Translations under genes and position numbers: made by a program | Assembly (NCBI RefSeq): GCF_020511115.1 | Contig: NZ_JAJAVH010000004.1 | Location: 310,001-374,000 of the forward strand | Direction of reading: 5' to 3' | Length of the DNA stretch: 64,000 nt | From: Luteimonas panaciterrae | GTDB lineage: Bacteria > Pseudomonadota > Gammaproteobacteria > Xanthomonadales > Xanthomonadaceae | Notes under the pieces: generated by a model | The model's database searches: none | The model's input: the letters and a program-made list of their open reading frames with translations, nothing else | Told to the model about the DNA's origin: nothing | In this document: positions 8,574 to 17,400 of the stretch, piece by piece | Position numbering within the stretch: the stretch's first letter is position 1 | How the letters are laid out: each line of letters begins with the position of its first letter

Positions 8574-10012
8574 GCGCGAGCTTTCTCTTCTACGACCTGG
8601 AAACCTTCGGCACCGATCCGCGGCGCAGCCGCATCGCCCAGTTCGCCGCGATCCGCACCGACGCCGACCTCAACGAGATCGACGAGCCGATCGATTTCTT
8701 CGTGCGGCCCGCCGACGATCTCCTGCCCACCCCGGTCGCCTCGCTGGTCACCGGCATCGCGCCGCAGGATGCCCTGCGCGACGGAATTCCGGAGGCCGAG
8801 GCTTTCGCCAGGATCGCCGAGGAGATGTCGCAACCGGAAACCTGCACGCTCGGCTACAACTCGCTGCGCTTCGACGACGAATTCATCCGCTACGGTTTGT
8901 TCCGCAATTTCTACGATGCCTACGAGCGTGAATGGCGAGGCGGCAACTCGCGCTGGGATCTGCTCGATGTGATGCGTCTCGCGCATGCGCTGCGACCCGA
9001 GGGCATCGTCTGGCCGCAGCGCGACGATGGCGCGACTTCGTTCCGCCTGGAGCATCTGGCCACCGCCAACGACGTGCGTATCGGTGATGCCCACGAGGCG
9101 TTGTCGGACGTGCGCGCCCTGATCGGCATGGCGCGCAAGCTCAAGCATGCGCAGCCGCGGCTTTGGGACTACGCGCTGCGTCTGCGCGACAAGCGTTATG
9201 CGGCTTCCCTGCTCGATCTCGTCGGACATACTCCTGTTCTTCACGTTTCGCAGCGTTATCCGGCGGCGCGCCTGTGCGCGGCGGCCGTGCTGCCGCTCGC
9301 GCGGCATCCGCGCATCGACAGTCGCGTGATCGTGTTCGATCTCGACAGCGAACCCGAGGCGCTGCTCGATCTCGATGCCGATGCCATCGCCGACAGGCTC
9401 TACGTCCGCAGTGCCGATCTGCCCGAGGGCGAGACGCGGATTCCCTTGAAGGAAGTGCATCTCAACCGCTGCCCCGCCCTGATCGAATGGGCGCATCTGC
9501 GCGAACAGGATTTCCAGCGCCTGAACATCGATCCGGCTCTCGTCGAAAAACGCGCCGCGCGTCTGCGCGAGTCCGCACCTCAGCTCGCCGAGAAAGTACG
9601 GCGCGTCTTCGCCTCCACGCATGAGCGGGAGCCGTCCGACGTCGATGCCTCCCTGTACGATGGTTTCATCGGCGACGGTGACAAGCGGCGATATGCGGAC
9701 GTGCGCGCGACGCCGCCGCAGGCCCTGGGCGCACGCGATTTCGGCTTCCAGGACGGGCGATTGCCTGAACTGCTGTTCCGCTACCGCGCCCGCAACTGGC
9801 CGGAGACTCTGACGGCGGACGAACATTCGCGCTGGAACGAGTACCGTCGACACCGTCTGCTCGAGGAATCAGGCCTGTCCGAACTGTGTTTGTCGCAGTA
9901 CGGAACGGAAATCGCCACATTGCGTCTCACGCACGCGGGCGACGGCCCGAAGCAGGCCCTGCTGGATCGACTCGAGGCCTGGGGCGCTGAGTTGCATCGA
10001 TCGTTGGAATGA
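8570..10012 (+). CDS. sbcB: Exodeoxyribonuclease I
   Basis: 3'-5' single-strand DNA exonuclease of 480 residues with a DEDDh active site: FYDLETFG carries Asp9 and Glu11, GYNSLRFDDEF carries the third acidic residue, and DAHEALSDVRA carries the His and last Asp. The C-terminal part matches the SH3-like and helical domains of the ExoI family. Its GTG start overlaps the kmo stop in a GTGA tetranucleotide, so a DNA-repair gene is translationally coupled to a catabolic operon. This is probably a chance operon tail and not a functional link. Confidence 0.95.
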   Translation: MSASFLFYDLETFGTDPRRSRIAQFAAIRTDADLNEIDEPIDFFVRPADDLLPTPVASLVTGIAPQDALRDGIPEAEAFARIAEEMSQPETCTLGYNSLRFDDEFIRYGLFRNFYDAYEREWRGGNSRWDLLDVMRLAHALRPEGIVWPQRDDGATSFRLEHLATANDVRIGDAHEALSDVRALIGMARKLKHAQPRLWDYALRLRDKRYAASLLDLVGHTPVLHVSQRYPAARLCAAAVLPLARHPRIDSRVIVFDLDSEPEALLDLDADAIADRLYVRSADLPEGETRIPLKEVHLNRCPALIEWAHLREQDFQRLNIDPALVEKRAARLRESAPQLAEKVRRVFASTHEREPSDVDASLYDGFIGDGDKRRYADVRATPPQALGARDFGFQDGRLPELLFRYRARNWPETLTADEHSRWNEYRRHRLLEESGLSELCLSQYGTEIATLRLTHAGDGPKQALLDRLEAWGAELHRSLE

Positions 10013-10041
10013 GAGAGCTTCATGAACTTCGTCATCCGCGA

Positions 10042-10083
10042 GTGAACGGACGTGCGTGAACGAACGCCCGCGAACGGAACGAC
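10042..10083 (+). repeat. Three degenerate 14-bp tandem units between sbcB and DUF2461 gene
   Basis: Units begin at 10042, 10056 and 10070; each begins GYGAACG (GTGAACG twice, then GCGAACG), followed by a more variable 7 bp. They lie in a gene-free spacer, and a GTG inside them could be mistaken for the start of the next gene. Confidence 0.5.
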
Positions 10084-10103
10084 GACAAGAACACCGAGCG
10101 ATT

Positions 10104-10790
10104 ATGGCCACCTACTTCACCGACAAGAGCTTCAAATTCCTGCGCGGACTGGCGCGCAACAACGAGCGTGCCTGGTTCCTCGCCCACAAGGACGAGTACG
10201 ACGCGCATGTGCGCGAGCCCTTCCAACGCCTGCTGACCGATCTTCAGCCTGATCTGCACGCAGTCAGCGAGCACTTTCGCTCCGATCCCAAGACCGTCGG
10301 CGGCTCGCTGTTCCGCATCCAGCGCGATACCCGCTTCGCCAACGACAAGACGCCCTACAAGACCTGGCAAGGCGCGCGCCTGTTCCATGCGCGCAGCAAG
10401 CAGGTGCCGGCGCCGTCGTTCTATCTGCATCTGCAGCCGGGCAACAGCTTCATCGGCGCGGGGCTCTGGCATCCGGAAACCTCGACGCAACGGCAGATCC
10501 GGCAATTCATCTTCAACAATCCCGGCAGTTGGAAAGCGGCCGCGCACGCGCCTGCGCTGCGGCGCCGCTTCGATCTGGAGGACGAGGAGATGCTGGTACG
10601 GCCGCCGCACGGTTTCCCGGCGGATTTCGAGTTCATCGACGACCTGAAGCACAAGAACTTCGTCGTTTCGCGGGTCATCGAGGACAGCGTCATGCTCGGC
10701 CCGAAGTTGCGCCAGACGCTGGCGAAGGACCTGCAGACGCTGGGGCCGTTCGTGGACTATCTGTGCGCGGCGCTCGATCTTGAGTTCTGA
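10104..10790 (+). CDS. DUF2461 (TIGR02453) family protein
   Basis: A 228-residue cytoplasmic protein of the DUF2461 family, function unknown. Family landmarks are FLRGLARNNERAWFLAHKDEY at the N-terminus, FRIQRDTRFANDKTPYKT near residue 70, and FYLHLQPGNSFIGAGLW near residue 110. The ATG at 10104 is preferred over a GTG 48 bases upstream because homology starts at ATYFTDKSFKFL and the upstream segment lies in tandem-repeat spacer. It follows sbcB in the same direction. Confidence 0.85.
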   Translation: MATYFTDKSFKFLRGLARNNERAWFLAHKDEYDAHVREPFQRLLTDLQPDLHAVSEHFRSDPKTVGGSLFRIQRDTRFANDKTPYKTWQGARLFHARSKQVPAPSFYLHLQPGNSFIGAGLWHPETSTQRQIRQFIFNNPGSWKAAAHAPALRRRFDLEDEEMLVRPPHGFPADFEFIDDLKHKNFVVSRVIEDSVMLGPKLRQTLAKDLQTLGPFVDYLCAALDLEF

Positions 10791-10797
10791 CAGGCGA

Positions 10798-10803
10798 TAG
10801 AAT
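10798..10803 (+). promoter_or_regulatory. Putative -10 element for the DUF2939 gene
   Basis: TAGAAT in a short spacer 33 bases before the ATG at 10836, followed by GGACG and a CCGGAG ribosome-binding site. It resembles other TANAAT motifs in this window; no convincing -35 is seen. Confidence 0.35.
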
Positions 10804-10835
10804 CGGGACGAATCCTTTCCGGAGTCCCGCTGCTC

Positions 10836-11390
10836 ATGAAGAAATGGCTCTGGTTGGCCGTCGCCGTTCTGATCGCCCTTCTCGCCTACGTCGCGGCGGG
10901 GCCGTTCCTGACCGTGCGCGCAATCCGTGAAGCGGTGAAAACCGGGGATACGGTGAAATTGGAGAAGCAGGTCGACTTCCCGGCACTGCGCAGTAGTTTC
11001 AAGGCACAGCTCGCCGATCATCTGGCGCGCGAAGCAGGCGCGCATGTCGATGACGGGCCTCTGGCGACGTTCGGCATCGGCCTGGCGAACACTCTCATGG
11101 CGACCGCCATCGACGGGCTGATCACGCCCACCGGCATCAGCGCGATGATGGAAGGCCGCAGGGTCTGGGAACGGGCCAACAACGAACCCTTTTCTTCAGA
11201 CGGCGAGAATGGCAAGGATGACGATCCCGGCGAGCAGCGCCCGCAGGTGCTGAAGAACCCGGAATACGATTTCGAATCACTGTCGCGCTTCACCGCGACC
11301 GTGGCCGATCAGAAAGGACGGCCGGTGGTGTTCGTGTTCAGCCGGTCTGGATTGAACTGGAAGCTTTCCGAGATCCTGCTGCCGAAGTAA
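10836..11390 (+). CDS. DUF2939 family membrane-anchored protein
   Basis: A 184-residue protein with one N-terminal hydrophobic segment (residues 4-27), probably a signal anchor with the rest in the periplasm. The region after it, TVRAIREAVKTGDTVKLEKQVDFPALR, is the signature of DUF2939. This family is widespread in Proteobacteria and has no assigned role. A CCGGAG element precedes the start. It ends nine bases before the convergent 5'-nucleotidase gene. Confidence 0.8.
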   Translation: MKKWLWLAVAVLIALLAYVAAGPFLTVRAIREAVKTGDTVKLEKQVDFPALRSSFKAQLADHLAREAGAHVDDGPLATFGIGLANTLMATAIDGLITPTGISAMMEGRRVWERANNEPFSSDGENGKDDDPGEQRPQVLKNPEYDFESLSRFTATVADQKGRPVVFVFSRSGLNWKLSEILLPK

Positions 11391-11399
11391 AGGCCGCGC

Positions 11400-12314
11400 T
11401 CAATTCTCCGAGTTGGAGATACCGTGTGGGACGTGCCCGGCCGTCACGTGCTGGCGCGCCGAATCGATGTTGTGCAGCGAGTCGTCGAAGAAGATATCGG
11501 CACCGAACACGTCGAGGAACGGGCCTTTCGGCCGCCCGCCCAGGAACAAGGCCTCATCCAGGCGCACGCCCCACTCGCGCAACGTGCGGATCACGCGCTC
11601 GTGCGCGGGCGCGGAGCGCGCGGTGACCAGCGCGGTGCGGATCGGAGATGCGTCGCCCGGCGGATACAGCGCCTGTAATCGGTGCAAGGCATCGAGGAAG
11701 CCGCGGAACGGCCCGCCCGAGAGCGGTTCGCGCGCACGCTCGCGTTCGTGGCGATGGAATGCTTCGACACCGCCCTGCCGCGACACGCGTTCGCCTTCGT
11801 CATCGAAGATCACCGCATCGCCGTCGAAGGCGATGCGCAGCTGGTCATGGCGATGCGCCGGCGCCTTGGCCGGCAGAATGGTCGCTGCCGCCGCGCCGTT
11901 CTCCAGCGCGCGCCGCACCGATTCCGGATTGGCGGACAGGAACAATTGCGCGCCGAACGGACGCAGGTAGGGCCAGGTCGGCGCGCCTGAAGTGAACGTG
12001 GCGCGCGAGATCGCCAAGTCGTGGTACTGGATCGAGTTGAAGACGCGCAACCCGGTGTCGGAAGAGTTGCGCGACAGCAGGATCACTTCCACGCGCGGCG
12101 CTTCGGGCGGGGCGCCTTCGTTCAACGACAGGAGCTTCCGCACCAGCGGAAAGGCGATGCCGGGTTCCAGGATATCGTCCTCGCGGCTGCGCTGGTGCTC
12201 GGCGAAGGCATCGATGCCCTGCGCTTCGAACAGGGCGTGGCTGTCCTCAAGGTCGAACAAGGCGCGCGAGGAGATCGCGATGGTCAGGATCGGAACAGCA
12301 GGAGTGACGGCCAT
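11400..12314 (-). CDS. Cytosolic 5'-nucleotidase I-like protein
   Basis: A 304-residue HAD-like protein of the bacterial 5'-nucleotidase family related to cytosolic 5'-nucleotidase I. Visible features are ILTIAISSRALFDLED at the N-terminus (family nucleophile region, with DLED), NSSDTGLRVFNSI, ISRATFTSGAP, the acidic IAFDGDAVIFDDEGE and a late FGADIFFDDS segment. Expected activity is dephosphorylation of nucleoside monophosphates. The start at 12314 is chosen because homology begins there. It lies 28 bases downstream of nadK on the same strand, so the two nucleotide-metabolism genes are probably co-transcribed. Confidence 0.8.
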   Translation of the reverse strand: MAVTPAVPILTIAISSRALFDLEDSHALFEAQGIDAFAEHQRSREDDILEPGIAFPLVRKLLSLNEGAPPEAPRVEVILLSRNSSDTGLRVFNSIQYHDLAISRATFTSGAPTWPYLRPFGAQLFLSANPESVRRALENGAAAATILPAKAPAHRHDQLRIAFDGDAVIFDDEGERVSRQGGVEAFHRHERERAREPLSGGPFRGFLDALHRLQALYPPGDASPIRTALVTARSAPAHERVIRTLREWGVRLDEALFLGGRPKGPFLDVFGADIFFDDSLHNIDSARQHVTAGHVPHGISNSEN

Positions 12315-12342
12315 TGTAGGATTATCGCGCGCTGAGGCTTGG

Positions 12343-13113
12343 TCAGACCATGAACTGTTCGCTGAGGATACGTTCCTCAAGGTTGTGCTCGGGATCGAAC
12401 AGCAGCGTGACGGTGCGATCGCGCGACTCGCGGATCGTCACCTCCACCACATCGCGTACTTCATGCGAATCGGCCGTGGCGCTGACCGGACGCTTGTACG
12501 GATCGAGCACACGGAAGCGCACCTCGGTATCGGCCTTCAGCAGCGCGCCGCGCCAGCGTCGGGGACGGAACGCGGCGATCGGGGTCAGCGCGATCACCGA
12601 TGAACCGAGTGGCAGGATCGGACCGTGCGCGGAGAAGTTGTAGGCTGTACTGCCCGCCGGCGTCGCCACCATCACGCCGTCGCAGATCAGCTCGTCCAGG
12701 CGCGTGATGCCGTTCAAGTCGATGCTCAGATGCGCCGCCTGGCGCGTCTGACGCAGCAATGAGACTTCGTTGTACGCCAGCGACCCGACGGAGGCGCCCG
12801 ACTCTGTCAGCGCGACCATTTCCAGCGGCCGCAGCACCGCAGGCTCGGCCGCGGTGATGCGATCGATCAGGTCCTCGCCGCGGTACTGGTTCATCAGGAA
12901 GCCGACGGTCCCGAGCTTCATCCCGAACACCGGCTTGCCGAGGCTGCCGTGCCGATGCAGCGTCTGCAGCATGAAGCCGTCTCCGCCGAGCGCGCAGATC
13001 ACGTCGGCATCGGCTGGATCGTACTGCCCGTGCAGTTCGACCATCTGCGATTGCGCATCCTGCGCACCATCGGCGGGACTGGCGAGAAAGGCGATGCGGG
13101 GCGTCGCGGTCAT
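12343..13113 (-). CDS. nadK: NAD kinase
   Basis: A 256-residue ATP-NAD kinase making NADP. The GGDG motif (residues 43-46, catalytic Asp45) and the substrate-binding LAYNEVSL and TPAGSTAYN segments are intact. Length fits the shorter bacterial NAD kinases. First gene of a probable two-gene minus-strand unit with the 5'-nucleotidase. A kynurenine operon lies 4 kb away, but nothing in the sequence links their control. Confidence 0.95.
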   Translation of the reverse strand: MTATPRIAFLASPADGAQDAQSQMVELHGQYDPADADVICALGGDGFMLQTLHRHGSLGKPVFGMKLGTVGFLMNQYRGEDLIDRITAAEPAVLRPLEMVALTESGASVGSLAYNEVSLLRQTRQAAHLSIDLNGITRLDELICDGVMVATPAGSTAYNFSAHGPILPLGSSVIALTPIAAFRPRRWRGALLKADTEVRFRVLDPYKRPVSATADSHEVRDVVEVTIRESRDRTVTLLFDPEHNLEERILSEQFMV

Positions 13114-13295
13114 CGGCGGCTCCAGAACTGTACATTCAGCATAACAGCGACGCAGGTGTGACGTCGTGTCCGATTTGGCGCCGCCGCGCCGTGTCTTCGC
13201 ACGGTAACGACGCCTTCACTGCCTATCCTCGCCCCGGACACCATCGTGCCGCGGCGAGACACCGCTTCACGGCCGATCGCCGTCCCGCCGTGTGC

Positions 13296-13337
13296 TTCGA
13301 CTGGCGCGTTTCGACTGGCGCGCTTCGACTGACGTGT
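13296..13337 (+). repeat. Three 14-bp tandem units upstream of the GH25 gene
   Basis: Units TTCGACTGGCGCGT, TTCGACTGGCGCGC and a diverged third unit lie head to tail at 13296, 13310 and 13324. They sit 40-80 bases before the GH25 start, in the nadK/GH25 divergent spacer, so they fall in its probable promoter or leader region. Confidence 0.6.
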
Positions 13338-13377
13338 CTCGGCCGGCACCGGATATCCCACTCCGAGGAGAGAATTC

Positions 13378-14274
13378 ATGTCATTGGCTTCCCGCTTCAA
13401 GATCGCTCTGCTCACCGCATCCTGCGTGCTCGCCATTCCGTCGGCCTGGTCGGCGGACGACATCTCGAAGGATGCACGATTGCCTCCGGGCCTCGAACCG
13501 GATTGGCTGGAACGGCTCAATCCCGACATCGACAGCGCGACAGCCGCGCGCATCGTCGCCCAGGATCACGCCATGGGCTCTCAGATCCGCCTGCATGAAG
13601 GCAACTGGCAGGTGCCCAAGTACGCCACCATCACCGCGACACTGGCCGCTTCGGTGCCGGGCATGGACGTGAGCGGCTGGCAGGGCAACGTCAACTGGAG
13701 CGCGGCCTGGAGCAATGGCGCCCGCTTCGCCTACGTCAAGGCCACCGAGGGCACCGGCTACACCAATCCCTACTTCGCGCAGCAGTACAACGGTTCGTAC
13801 AACGTCGGCATGATCCGCGGCGCGTATCACTTCGCCCGTCCCGATGTTTCCAGCGGCGCCACGCAGGCCAATTACTTCGTCGATCATGGCGGCGGCTGGT
13901 CGCGCGACGGCAAGACGCTGCCGGGCGCGCTCGATGTGGAATACAACCCTTACGGTGCGACCTGCTACGGCCTGAGCCAGAGCGCGATGGCGAACTGGAT
14001 CGCTTCCTTCGTCAATCAGTACCACGCCCGCACCGGTCGCTGGGCCGTGATCTACACCAGCACCAGCTGGTGGTCGCAATGCGTGGGCACGGCGGGCAAC
14101 TTCAGCAACAACAACCCGTTGTGGGTGGCGCGCTATTCCTCCAGCCCCGGCACGCTGCCTTATGCCTGGGGTTACTACACGATCTGGCAGTACGCGGATT
14201 CAGGCACCTTCCCTGGCGACCAGAACGTGTTCAACGGCGCGTATGACCGCTTGCAGGCGTTGGCGAATGGGTGA
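13378..14274 (+). CDS. Secreted GH25-family muramidase (lysozyme)
   Basis: A 298-residue protein with a signal peptide (residues 1-25, ending AWSA) and a glycoside hydrolase family 25 domain at about 97-295. GMDVSGWQGNVNW opens the domain and ALDVEYNPYG carries the DxE catalytic pair; FAYVKATEGTGY and WQYADSG are further GH25 landmarks. GH25 enzymes cut the MurNAc-GlcNAc bond of peptidoglycan. Residues 26-95 are an unassigned linker. There is a strong GAGGAG ribosome-binding site. Export suggests a periplasmic or extracellular role, such as attack on other bacteria or wall turnover; no adjacent immunity protein is seen. Confidence 0.9.
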   Translation: MSLASRFKIALLTASCVLAIPSAWSADDISKDARLPPGLEPDWLERLNPDIDSATAARIVAQDHAMGSQIRLHEGNWQVPKYATITATLAASVPGMDVSGWQGNVNWSAAWSNGARFAYVKATEGTGYTNPYFAQQYNGSYNVGMIRGAYHFARPDVSSGATQANYFVDHGGGWSRDGKTLPGALDVEYNPYGATCYGLSQSAMANWIASFVNQYHARTGRWAVIYTSTSWWSQCVGTAGNFSNNNPLWVARYSSSPGTLPYAWGYYTIWQYADSGTFPGDQNVFNGAYDRLQALANG

Positions 14275-14287
14275 GTGACCACGCTTG

Positions 14288-14342
14288 CCGTCATCCCGGC
14301 GGTGTTTTGATGGCCGCATGGCCGATCAAGCCGGAATGACGG
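14288..14342. repeat. Inverted repeat between convergent genes, CGTCATCCCGGC type
   Basis: Arms CCGTCATCCCGGC (14288-14300) and GCCGGAATGACGG (14330-14342) pair except at one position, with a 29-bp middle. It lies between the convergent GH25 and glutamate dehydrogenase genes. A shorter version occurs at 56817-56844, also between convergent genes, so this looks like a dispersed element acting as a bidirectional terminator. Confidence 0.65.
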
Positions 14343-14403
14343 ACAACTTCTCGATTCGCGCATCCTCTCCCATCAGCGGGAGAGGATGTCGCCCCACCCC
14401 TGA

Positions 14404-17400
14404 TCAGTTACGGACGGCCAACTGCGCCAACCGCTGCACCGCCACCGAAGCCGTCGGGTAATCCAACGTCTTCTGCGCCGCCAGTTCGTTGAGCATGGAC
14501 AGCGTGAAACGCAGCGACGCATCGTCACGCTCCAGCCACTGCTTCACGCGGGCATCCGGATCGTTGCCTGGAATCGACAACACCTGTCCGACCAGCGCAC
14601 GTTGCTGCGTCGCCAGTTCGTCACGCAGCACGCTGCGAGCAACGGCGTGCCAGCGGCCCTCCACCGGCAACGCGTCGATCTGCGCCAGCAACCACGGCAG
14701 ATGCAGCGCGTCGCCGAGACGGAAGTGCACGCGGGCGATGTCGACCGGCTTGAGCTTGCGATCGCGCGCGAGCTCGATGATGTCGCAGCAGGCTTCCAGG
14801 TACGGCAGCGCGGACAGTTGTCCGGCCAGATCGTCCGGAACGCCCTTCTCGCGCCAGTCGCGCAGGCTGGCCTCGTAAGCAGGACGTTGCGATGCGGTGA
14901 TGATGTTCTCACCGGCGCGCACATCGCGGAAGCCGTCGTGGTAGCGCTCCATCGCGGCGGTGATGTCGGGAATCGCGCCTGGACGCGCCAACAGCCAACG
15001 CGTCATCGAACGCTGCAGCGACCAGATCACCTGCAGCGCGTCGATCTGCACCGATTCGGCCACCTTGCCGTCGAGTGCGTCGATCTGCGCCCACAGATCA
15101 CGCGCATCCAGCGTTTCGCGCGTGATCGTGAAGGCCTTGGCGACTTCGCCCGGATTGCGGCCGGTGTCTTCCTGCATGCGCAGCAGGAAGGTCGCGCCCA
15201 TGCGGTTGATCGTGGAGTTGGTGACCGCGGTGGCGATGATCTCGCGCTTCAGGCGGTGCTGTTCCATCGCCTTGGCGTACTTCTTCTGCAACGGCGCCGG
15301 GAAGTAGCGCACCAGTTCCTTCGAGAGATAGGCATCCTCGGGCACGTCCGAATCGAGCAACTGCTGGAATGCGACCAGCTTCGAATAGGACAGCAGCACC
15401 GACAGTTCCGGGCGCGTCAATCCGAGCCCGCGCGCCTTGCGTTCGGCGATCTCGGCATCGGACGGCAGGAACTCGATCTGACGATCGAGCAGGCCCTGCG
15501 CTTCCAGCGTCTGGATGAAATGTTGTTTCGAGCCCAGACGCGAGACGCTCATCCGCTCCATCAGGCTCAACGCCTGGTTCTGGCGGTAATTGTCGTTGAG
15601 CACCAGCGCGGCGACCTCGTCGGTCATCGACGCCAGCAGCTCGTTGCGCGCTTCGAACTTGAGCTTCTTCGCCTGCACCTGCGCATTGAGCAGGATCTTG
15701 ATGTTGACCTCGTGATCGGAGGTATCCACACCGGCCGAGTTGTCGATGAAGTCGGTGTTGAGCAGGACGCCCGACGTCAGCGCGGCTTCGATACGGCCAC
15801 GCTGGGTGAGACCGAGGTTGCCGCCCTCTCCCACCACCTTGCAGCGCAGGTCGCGACCGTCGACACGGATGGCATTGTTGGCGCGATCGCCGACTTCGCC
15901 GTGACTTTCGGTGCTGGCCTTGACGTAGGTGCCGATGCCGCCGTTCCAGAGCAGATCAACCGGCGCCTTGAGGATGGCGTTCAGCAGTTCGTTCGGGCTT
16001 AGCGCGTTGACATTGCCTTCGATGCCGAGCGCAGCCCGCACGTCTGCGCTGATCGGAATCGACTTGGCGCTACGCGGCCATACGCCGCCGCCCTTGCTGA
16101 TCAGCGATTTGTCGTAGTCGTCCCAGCTTGAACGCGGCAGCTTGAACATGCGCGTGCGTTCCTTGAACGACTTGGCCGCGTCCGGGTTCGGGTCGAGGAA
16201 GACATGGCGATGGTCGAACGCGGCCACCAGCCGGATGTGCTTCGACAGCAGCATGCCGTTGCCGAACACGTCGCCGGACATGTCGCCGATACCGACGCAG
16301 GTGAAGTCCTGCGTCTGGCTGTCGCGGCCGAGCGAACGGAAATGCCGCTTCACCGACTCCCACGCCCCCTTGGCGGTGATGCCCATGCCCTTGTGGTCGT
16401 AACCGACGGAGCCGCCCGAGGCGAAGGCGTCGTCGAGCCAGAAGCCGTGCTCGCGCGCGATGCCGTTGGCGATGTCGGAGAACGTCGCCGTGCCCTTGTC
16501 GGCGGCGACGACGAGGTAAGGATCGTCGCCGTCATGGCGCACCACGTTCTTCGGCGGCACCACCTTGCCATCGACGAGGTTGTCGGTGATGTCGAGCAGG
16601 CCGTTGATGAACTGCTTGTAGCAGGCGATGCCTTCGGCCAGCGCCGCGTCGCGGTCACCCCCGCTGGGCGGACGCTTGACGAAGAAACCGCCCTTGGAAC
16701 CGACCGGCACGATCACGGTGTTCTTCACCATCTGTGCCTTCACCAGGCCGAGCACTTCGGTACGGAAGTCCTCGCGGCGATCCGACCAGCGCAGGCCGCC
16801 GCGCGCGACCGGCCCGAAGCGCAGATGCACGCCTTCCACGCGCGGTCCATACACGAAGATCTCGCGATACGGACGCGGCTTGGGCAGGTCAGGCACCTTG
16901 GACGAATCGAACTTGAAGCTGATGTACTCACGATCCGGCGCGGTGTAGCCGGCCTTCTCCTTCATTTCGATCTGGTAGTAGCCGGTGCGCAGGGTCGCGT
17001 CGATCACGCTCATGAAGCTGCGCACGATGCGGTCTTCGTCCAGGCTCGACACGCGTTCGAGCAGCGCCTTCAGCGCCTTGCGCACACTGTCGTATTGCGT
17101 ATTGCGGCCGTTGCGGCGGGCGTCGATCACCGGTTGCAGCGCCTTCAGCACGTCCTCGTCGCCCGCGCTGAGCGCGCGCAGCTGCTTGGAGAAGTGTTCG
17201 ACGCCGCTGGCGATCTGCGCAGGCGTCTCATGGCCGGTGCACGGATCGAAACGGGCCTCGAACATTTCCACCAGCAAACGCGCCAGCAGCGGATAGCGCG
17301 CGAAGGTTTCCTCGACGTAGCTCTGCGAGAACGGCACGCCAACCTGCAGCAGATATTTGCAGTAGCCACGCAACACGGCCACCTGGCGCCAGTTCAGGCT

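Noticed and set aside
13158..13598. Open frame starting at 13158 upstream of and overlapping the GH25 gene
   Set aside because: Arg/His-rich translation of spacer and repeat; the GH25 frame has a signal peptide, strong RBS and catalytic motif.
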